64,000 nt of DNA from Rheinheimera lutimaris (lineage in GTDB: Bacteria > Pseudomonadota > Gammaproteobacteria > Enterobacterales > Alteromonadaceae). The stretch covers positions 49,063 through 113,062 of the forward strand of contig NZ_JABSOD010000008.1 of assembly GCF_013283795.1 (NCBI RefSeq), read 5' to 3'. Below, one piece after another: positions 60,137 to 64,000 of this stretch (positions are counted from its first letter, which is position 1; every line of letters begins with the position of its first letter). The notes under the pieces were generated by a model that ran no database searches, was not told the DNA's origin, and saw only the letters and a list, made by a program, of their open reading frames with translations. A program made the translations under genes and the position numbers.

Positions 60137-60862
60137 TTACCATTGCGCCAGCTTTTTGCTGAGCATTTCCACCGATTGTTTATGCAACTGGCACACTCTG
60201 GACTCAGTCAGCTCCAGTACCAGTGCAATTTCCTTCATATTCAGCTCATGGCTGTAATACAACTGCAGCAACAATTTGTTGCGATCCGGCAGTGTCGACA
60301 TGGCCTTTTTCAGTGACAATTTCAGTTCAAACTGGCTCAGGTTACTGCTGCCCAGTTGCGCCTCGGACTGCTGCTCCATAATCAGATCCAGGCTTTCCAT
60401 CGCCTCAGCCTGGCCAACATATTGCAGCTCCAGCAGGGTTTTCAGATCGATATCCAGCGCTTCACATAACTCGTCATCAGTAGGAATACGCCCCAGCTGC
60501 CGCGTAAGCTCGCGGGTTTTATCACGCAACTGATGCGATTGTTGACGTAATTGACGCGGGCGCCAGTCGGTGCGGCGAAACTCATCCAGCATGGCACCGC
60601 GAATCCGTTTAAAGGCATAAGACTCAAACTGCTCATCGGCTTCGCGGCCGTAACGGCGTAGCGCACTTAACAAGCCCATCAGGCCTATTTGCTGCAAATC
60701 GTCTTTATCTACCATACTGCCGACCAGGCTGCGTAAATGCGCTGCAGCGCGTTTTACCAAATGGCTGTAGCGATTTAGCGCAGCGGTCTCCTGCGCAGGG
60801 GTCAGCTTAAAGCTGCCTGGTTGTTCCGGGTCTGCCCACTGTTTGGTTGCCAGCATCATCAA
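60137..60862 (-). CDS. fliA: Sigma-28 factor FliA (LafS-type)
   Basis: This 241-residue sigma factor shows region 2 (MVDKDDLQQIGLMGLLSALRRY, EQFESYAFKRIRGAMLDEFRR), region 3 (RELTRQLGRIPTDDELCEALDI) and region 4 (TLPDRNKLLLQLYYSHELNMKEIALVLELTESRVCQLH). It directs late lateral flagellar genes such as flagellin. It is encoded upstream of motA in the same unit, in the laf order S-T-U. Confidence 0.94.
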   Translation of the reverse strand: MMMLATKQWADPEQPGSFKLTPAQETAALNRYSHLVKRAAAHLRSLVGSMVDKDDLQQIGLMGLLSALRRYGREADEQFESYAFKRIRGAMLDEFRRTDWRPRQLRQQSHQLRDKTRELTRQLGRIPTDDELCEALDIDLKTLLELQYVGQAEAMESLDLIMEQQSEAQLGSSNLSQFELKLSLKKAMSTLPDRNKLLLQLYYSHELNMKEIALVLELTESRVCQLHKQSVEMLSKKLAQW

Positions 60863-60866
60863 GGTC

Positions 60867-61289
60867 CTACTGAATAAACACGTTAGTCACCAGCACCTGC
60901 TCAATCTGATGACTGAACTTATGCTGGCGTAAAGTAAGATTAAATTTCTCCAGCAACTGCTCTTGCACCTGCGGAATATCTTTAAAGCCGGTTTTCACAT
61001 CAACATGGTTGCTGTTGGAAAAATGCTGCACCAGGGTATTACGCAACAAAGGCGCGGCATCCTGCAACATCGCCAACACCATCTGATCATGACTGACCAG
61101 GGTCAGCTCTAATACCAGATAGCGTGAATGCTGCGGGCTGTCTACGCTGATAACAAAACGATCTAACGGATAAAACAGTGGCTTGGCTTGCTCCACTACC
61201 GGTGGGTTTTTCTGGCCGTACCAATAACTACCCCCAACACCGGCAGCAACTAACAACGCAGCTATTACTATTATTACTATGGCTTTCAT
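60867..61289 (-). CDS. fliL: Flagellar basal-body-associated protein FliL (LafF-type)
   Basis: This 140-residue single-pass inner-membrane protein has an N-terminal helix (IVIIVIAALLVAAGVGGSYWYG) and a periplasmic FliL domain (RYLVLELTLVSHDQMVLAMLQDAAPLLRNTLVQHF). FliL rings surround the stators and raise torque, which matters most in swarming. It lies 4 bp before fliA. Confidence 0.88.
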   Translation of the reverse strand: MKAIVIIVIAALLVAAGVGGSYWYGQKNPPVVEQAKPLFYPLDRFVISVDSPQHSRYLVLELTLVSHDQMVLAMLQDAAPLLRNTLVQHFSNSNHVDVKTGFKDIPQVQEQLLEKFNLTLRQHKFSHQIEQVLVTNVFIQ

Positions 61290-61303
61290 CTGTACTGTTT
61301 CTC

Positions 61304-62500
61304 CTATACCAGCCGGTCAAGCCAGCCTGTTGTCTGCTGCATTGCAGCAGCGCTGCTTAATTCAGCTGCATCATCGGCATATTGCGCAGCAATATGCTGC
61401 GTAACTGCACCTTGTTGTTTACTTTGTTGCTGTGTCTGGTCGCGTACGTCCAGCTGCAGGCTTTGCTCTGAACCGAGACGCTGGGCCAATTGCTGGCGCA
61501 GCTGATCAAGGTTTTGCTGCATTGCTTCACGTACCTGGCTGTTGGCGGCATATAACTGCACAGTAGTGCGATCGCCATCAACGCTGACACTCAGTTCAAT
61601 AACACCCAGTTGCGGCGGATCAAGGCGGATTTGTGCACGTTGAATTTGTTGCCCCAGCTGTAAGTTGATTTTATCTGACAATAAATGCACCAACTTCTGG
61701 CCCCATTGGCTGCTTTGCAGCCCGGCTAAATCAGCTTTAAAACTCAGTGCGGCTTCAGTACCGCTGGCCGTGCCAGCCGGGGTTGCAGCGGCAGTGTTGC
61801 TGACGGCTGCGCTGCTATCCTGCTGCTGCACTGCCCCCTGCGCCTGGCGGATAAATTGCTGCAAACTGGTACCTTGCAGCGGTAATGCAGTTTGCTGGCT
61901 TAAGCCGGTTTGCTGTGCGGCGCTGTTTTGCTGCGCCTGTTGCGTCAACAACGTTTGTTCTGTTGCCGCCTGACGTTGTGCTTCTGTTGCAGTAGCCGCA
62001 GCAGCAGAAGCCGCAAGCGCCGCCATAGCTGCGGTTTGTCCGGTCGCCACTGCACTGTTATTTTGCGCCACGCCATTCAGGTTGGTGGCGGTGTCCGTTT
62101 GCATATTGCTGTAAAACACACTGCGCTCTGCCGCAAAGCTATAAGACAGATTCAATGCGGCGACAGTACTGGTTTGGCTGTCACTGCGGCTTTGCTGCGC
62201 TGTGGCGCTGTCCGCTAACTGCATTGGCGACGTCACAGTAGCGAGGTCAGCGTCAACGATGCCGTTTAGTACGGTTTCGGTTAGTGCGATTTCAATTGCA
62301 GCTGTCTCTGCCGGCAATGTGGTATCTACTGCGGCCGACTGTTCATTTTGTTGCTCACTTTGCTGCGTGACGCCGGCCAGCAAATCGGCATAGCTATCGG
62401 CGGCCGCATCCTGATTGGGCGTGGCGGCGTAATTACTTTGTACAGCGGCTGTTTTTGTCTGTGGCTGCGCTTTGTTAAGAGCCGGCAATGCTTGCGTCAC
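61304..62500 (-). CDS. fliK: Flagellar hook-length control protein FliK (LafE-type)
   Basis: This 398-residue protein is low-complexity, rich in Gln, Ala, Thr and Ser over the first 250 residues, as expected for the FliK ruler. A C-terminal Flg_hook domain follows: LGQQIQRAQIRLDPPQLGVIELSVSVDGDRTTVQLYAANSQVREAM. It is exported to measure the hook and then switches FlhB specificity. It overlaps the fliT-like gene by 4 bp. Confidence 0.9.
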   Translation of the reverse strand: MTQALPALNKAQPQTKTAAVQSNYAATPNQDAAADSYADLLAGVTQQSEQQNEQSAAVDTTLPAETAAIEIALTETVLNGIVDADLATVTSPMQLADSATAQQSRSDSQTSTVAALNLSYSFAAERSVFYSNMQTDTATNLNGVAQNNSAVATGQTAAMAALAASAAAATATEAQRQAATEQTLLTQQAQQNSAAQQTGLSQQTALPLQGTSLQQFIRQAQGAVQQQDSSAAVSNTAAATPAGTASGTEAALSFKADLAGLQSSQWGQKLVHLLSDKINLQLGQQIQRAQIRLDPPQLGVIELSVSVDGDRTTVQLYAANSQVREAMQQNLDQLRQQLAQRLGSEQSLQLDVRDQTQQQSKQQGAVTQHIAAQYADDAAELSSAAAMQQTTGWLDRLV

Positions 62501-62823
62501 AGTGTTTTTCCTTCTGTGGTTTGCCGGTATGCCACTGCACCCTCACGTTTCTGATTAAACTGTTTCATCTGTATTTCAGTCCGGTTTAGCTCACTTTTAG
62601 CCAGCTTTAACACGTGCTGATAATTCTGCCGCAACGCATTAAGCTGTGAGGCAAATTGCTCCTTCGCGCCGGCTTGCTCCAGTTGCTGCACCAGAGCCAA
62701 CAGTTGCCGGTCCAGGCCACGCAGCTGCTGCCAATCCTGAGCCCGCGCCGTCAGCAATAAGTTGTGCTGCAACAGCGATAACTGTTTTGCGATATCTGTT
62801 GCCTGTAGATGGTTTAATGCCAC
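62497..62823 (-). CDS. fliT: FliT-like flagellar chaperone (LafD-type), first gene of the long unit
   Basis: This 108-residue all-helical protein is without a strong motif. Size, helical content and place between fliS and fliK fit FliT/LafD, the chaperone for the cap protein FliD. The call rests mostly on position. A sigma-54 promoter lies about 50 bp upstream. Confidence 0.65.
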   Translation of the reverse strand: MALNHLQATDIAKQLSLLQHNLLLTARAQDWQQLRGLDRQLLALVQQLEQAGAKEQFASQLNALRQNYQHVLKLAKSELNRTEIQMKQFNQKREGAVAYRQTTEGKTL

Positions 62824-62874
62824 ATTCAGCCCCGGTTCAATTTTGTTGATTAACGTTGTTCACTAATATGATTT

Positions 62875-62890
62875 AGCAAATCGCGGGCCA
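62875..62890 (-). promoter_or_regulatory. Sigma-54 promoter of the fliT-to-flhA unit
   Basis: On the minus strand TGGCCCG-CGAT-TTGCT matches the -24/-12 consensus TGGCACG-N4-TTGCW at every fixed position but one. The spacing is exact. The start of transcription would fall near 62863, about 40 nt before the fliT-like ATG. Confidence 0.8.
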
Positions 62891-62940
62891 CATATTATAC
62901 TTATGATTTATAAGGATTTTTAATGATGTGGAAGTAAAAT

Positions 62941-62959
62941 GCGGAAGTGTTACTTCCGC
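62941..62959. promoter_or_regulatory. Palindrome at enhancer distance from the sigma-54 promoter
   Basis: GCGGAAGT-GTT-ACTTCCGC is a perfect 8-bp inverted repeat centred about 87 bp upstream of the expected start. GGAAG occurs again on each side (62929-62935 and 62965-62969). It is a candidate binding site for the LafK-type activator. Confidence 0.55.
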
Positions 62960-63032
62960 AGATCGGAAGCGATAGCCGTGCCGCTTGCCGCTGCCCGCAA
63001 CGCCGGGCCGGCCAACAGGTACCGGGAGGTTA

Positions 63033-63061
63033 AATAAAAAAGCCGCTGCAAAAGCAGCGGC
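63033..63061 (-). terminator. Terminator after fliS
   Basis: A perfect 8-bp stem (63042-63049 and 63054-63061) with a 4-nt loop is followed on the minus strand by TTTTTTATTTAA. It lies about 60 bp after the fliS stop and separates fliDS from the next unit. Confidence 0.88.
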
Positions 63062-63119
63062 AAAAGGTCACATCAGGGTACAAATGCAACATTGCAGGAA
63101 CATGTTTAACTCAACTGAC

Positions 63120-63512
63120 TCAGGCGGCGTGTTGCGCCAGGCCCTGCCAGCCTTCTTGTAAATTGGTCATAATTACGCGAACGGTGTCCAGTTCGCTTAA
63201 ATCATTTTTCAGGCTGGCATTAAGTAATGCCTGGCCGCAGTGCTGATACAGCTTTTGCATGTTAGCTGCCACTTCGCCGCCATTTTGCTGGTCCAGCGAG
63301 GCATCTAAGCCTCCAAGGATCTTTAGCATACGTTCAATACCGGCGGCTTTCTTATCAAAACGTTTCGCCTGAATATGGCCTTCCACCCGGGCCAATTCAT
63401 CAAGAAAACCGTCGAACAACATCAGCACCAGTTTATGAATATCGGCACCGGCGGCTTTGCCTTCCACTGACGTATTCTGGTATGCCTGGTAACCGTTGGC
63501 AAAATCTAACAT
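63120..63512 (-). CDS. fliS: Flagellin export chaperone FliS
   Basis: This 130-residue helical protein has the FliS pattern: YQAYQNTSVEGKAAGADIHKLVLMLFDGFLDELARVEGHI near the N-terminus and LGGLDASLDQQNGGEVAANMQKLY in the middle. It binds the flagellin C-terminus and prevents early polymerisation. It follows fliD by 17 bp. Confidence 0.92.
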   Translation of the reverse strand: MLDFANGYQAYQNTSVEGKAAGADIHKLVLMLFDGFLDELARVEGHIQAKRFDKKAAGIERMLKILGGLDASLDQQNGGEVAANMQKLYQHCGQALLNASLKNDLSELDTVRVIMTNLQEGWQGLAQHAA

Positions 63513-63529
63513 AAGCTGTCTCTCACTAA

Positions 63530-64000
63530 TTAAAACTGACCCATAGAACTTTCAAGCTGCGCTATCGTAACCTGCATCTGGGTAAATTGGCCCAGATAAC
63601 GTTTGTAGGTTAATTCCATGGAATAATCGTGCCGCTTTTGCTTTTCGGTGACTAAATCCAGGCTGGCCTGAATGGTTTTTTGCTTATCGCCCAATAAACC
63701 AAAGTTTTTGCTGTAAGGTTCTATAGTCGTTTCCAGCTTAGCCAGCATACCGGCATCGCCTGATAACATCGCTTCGAGTTTGGCAGGGTCTTCCGCTAAC
63801 GCCTGCTCAAAACGTTTGTCGTTAATGCTCAGTACGCCGTTACGGTCGAATTCTATACCCACGCTATACAGGGTGCTGCCTTCAAAGGTACCCTGAAACA
63901 CAGCACGGAACTGATTTTGCACACTGCGCGCCATGCTGTCGTTTTTCAGGTTGGCATCTTTACTGATGCTGCCCACCACACTGTTATAGCCATCAATAAA
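63530..64000 (-). CDS. fliD: Flagellar cap protein FliD (C-terminal part, cut by the window edge)
   Basis: Only the last 156 or so codons are in the window; the frame is open through base 64000. The visible part has FIDGYNSVVGSISKD, a GIEFDRNGVLSINDKRFEQAL segment and the C-terminal helical end of FliD (LDLVTEKQKRHDYSMELTYKRYLGQFTQMQVTIAQLESSMGQF). FliD caps the growing filament. Position before fliS is normal (lafB-lafC order). Confidence 0.92.
   Translation of the reverse strand, partial: FIDGYNSVVGSISKDANLKNDSMARSVQNQFRAVFQGTFEGSTLYSVGIEFDRNGVLSINDKRFEQALAEDPAKLEAMLSGDAGMLAKLETTIEPYSKNFGLLGDKQKTIQASLDLVTEKQKRHDYSMELTYKRYLGQFTQMQVTIAQLESSMGQF

Noticed and set aside
61304-62500. CAG/CTG-rich low-complexity sequence in fliK read as a repeat array
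   Set aside because: It is irregular Gln/Ala-coding sequence normal for FliK rulers, not a tandem or CRISPR repeat.
43377-62823. Virulence-type (non-flagellar) type III secretion system
   Set aside because: FliP, FliQ, FliR, FlhA, FlhB and FliI have homologues there, but FliM, FliG, MotA, MotB, FliA, FliD and FliS make this a flagellum.
43377-64000. Polar flagellar cluster
   Set aside because: The order motY-lafK-fliEFGHIJ and fliA-motA-motB beside fliDSTKL matches lateral systems; polar hallmarks such as flhF, fleN and rpoN-flr sets are absent here.

Overview
The window looks like a chromosomal segment of a free-living, motile, glycan-eating gammaproteobacterium. TonB-dependent uptake, a LacI-controlled sugar locus, a sodium/solute symporter and a Vibrio-type lateral flagellar cluster (motY-lafK-fliEFGHIJ, lafTU, lafS) point to Alteromonadales or Chromatiaceae relatives such as Rheinheimera or Arsukibacterium. 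The genus is a guess from gene content. Coding density is high. I see no rRNA, tRNA, CRISPR array, insertion sequence or prophage.

1-3.9 kb: a D-amino-acid-type aminotransferase, a secreted DUF6795-like protein paired with a class 3 lipase, and a PaiB/GNAT pair divergent from a MocR regulator. 5.3-8 kb: an operon of a GlcNAc/GlcN-type kinase, CutC and a secreted glycosylasparaginase, which looks like GlcNAc-Asn salvage. 8-13.8 kb: a TonB-dependent receptor and a lipoprotein with four discoidin-like repeats. 13.9-23.1 kb: an apparent oxidative (3-keto) glycoside-degradation locus. It holds a Tat-exported GMC dehydrogenase with its small subunit, a DUF1080 lipoprotein, two TIM-barrel isomerase-like proteins (one exported by Tat), an extra TatA, a Gfo/Idh/MocA oxidoreductase, an MFS importer and a LacI repressor. 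Four copies of the palindrome TGTAACCGGTTACA (one with a mismatch) mark its regulon.

23.2-31 kb: a MurNAc/peptidoglycan-sugar locus with a DUF5009 membrane protein, a secreted NagZ-type GH3, an SSS transporter, a MurK-like kinase, MurQ and a NamZ-type lipoprotein. 31-38.4 kb: stress and envelope genes (NlpE-like, pirin, FMN reductase), a toxin-antitoxin-like pair, a zinc carboxypeptidase, and an NhaC-family antiporter translationally coupled to a VanX-type D-Ala-D-Ala dipeptidase. 38.5-43.2 kb: a TetR-RND efflux operon with clear autoregulatory sites.

43.4-64 kb: a lateral flagellar cluster, all on the minus strand. It forms two large transcription units. motY-lafK-fliEFGHIJ is preceded by a c-di-GMP-I (GEMM) riboswitch. 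The second unit, fliT-fliK-fliL-fliA-motA-motB-pilZ-fliMNPQR-flhB-flhA, is about 11 kb long and starts at a near-consensus sigma-54 promoter with a palindrome at enhancer distance. fliS and the 3' part of fliD close the window. The riboswitch in front of the sigma-54 activator gene, plus a PilZ gene inside the motor operon, put c-di-GMP control at two levels of one motility system.
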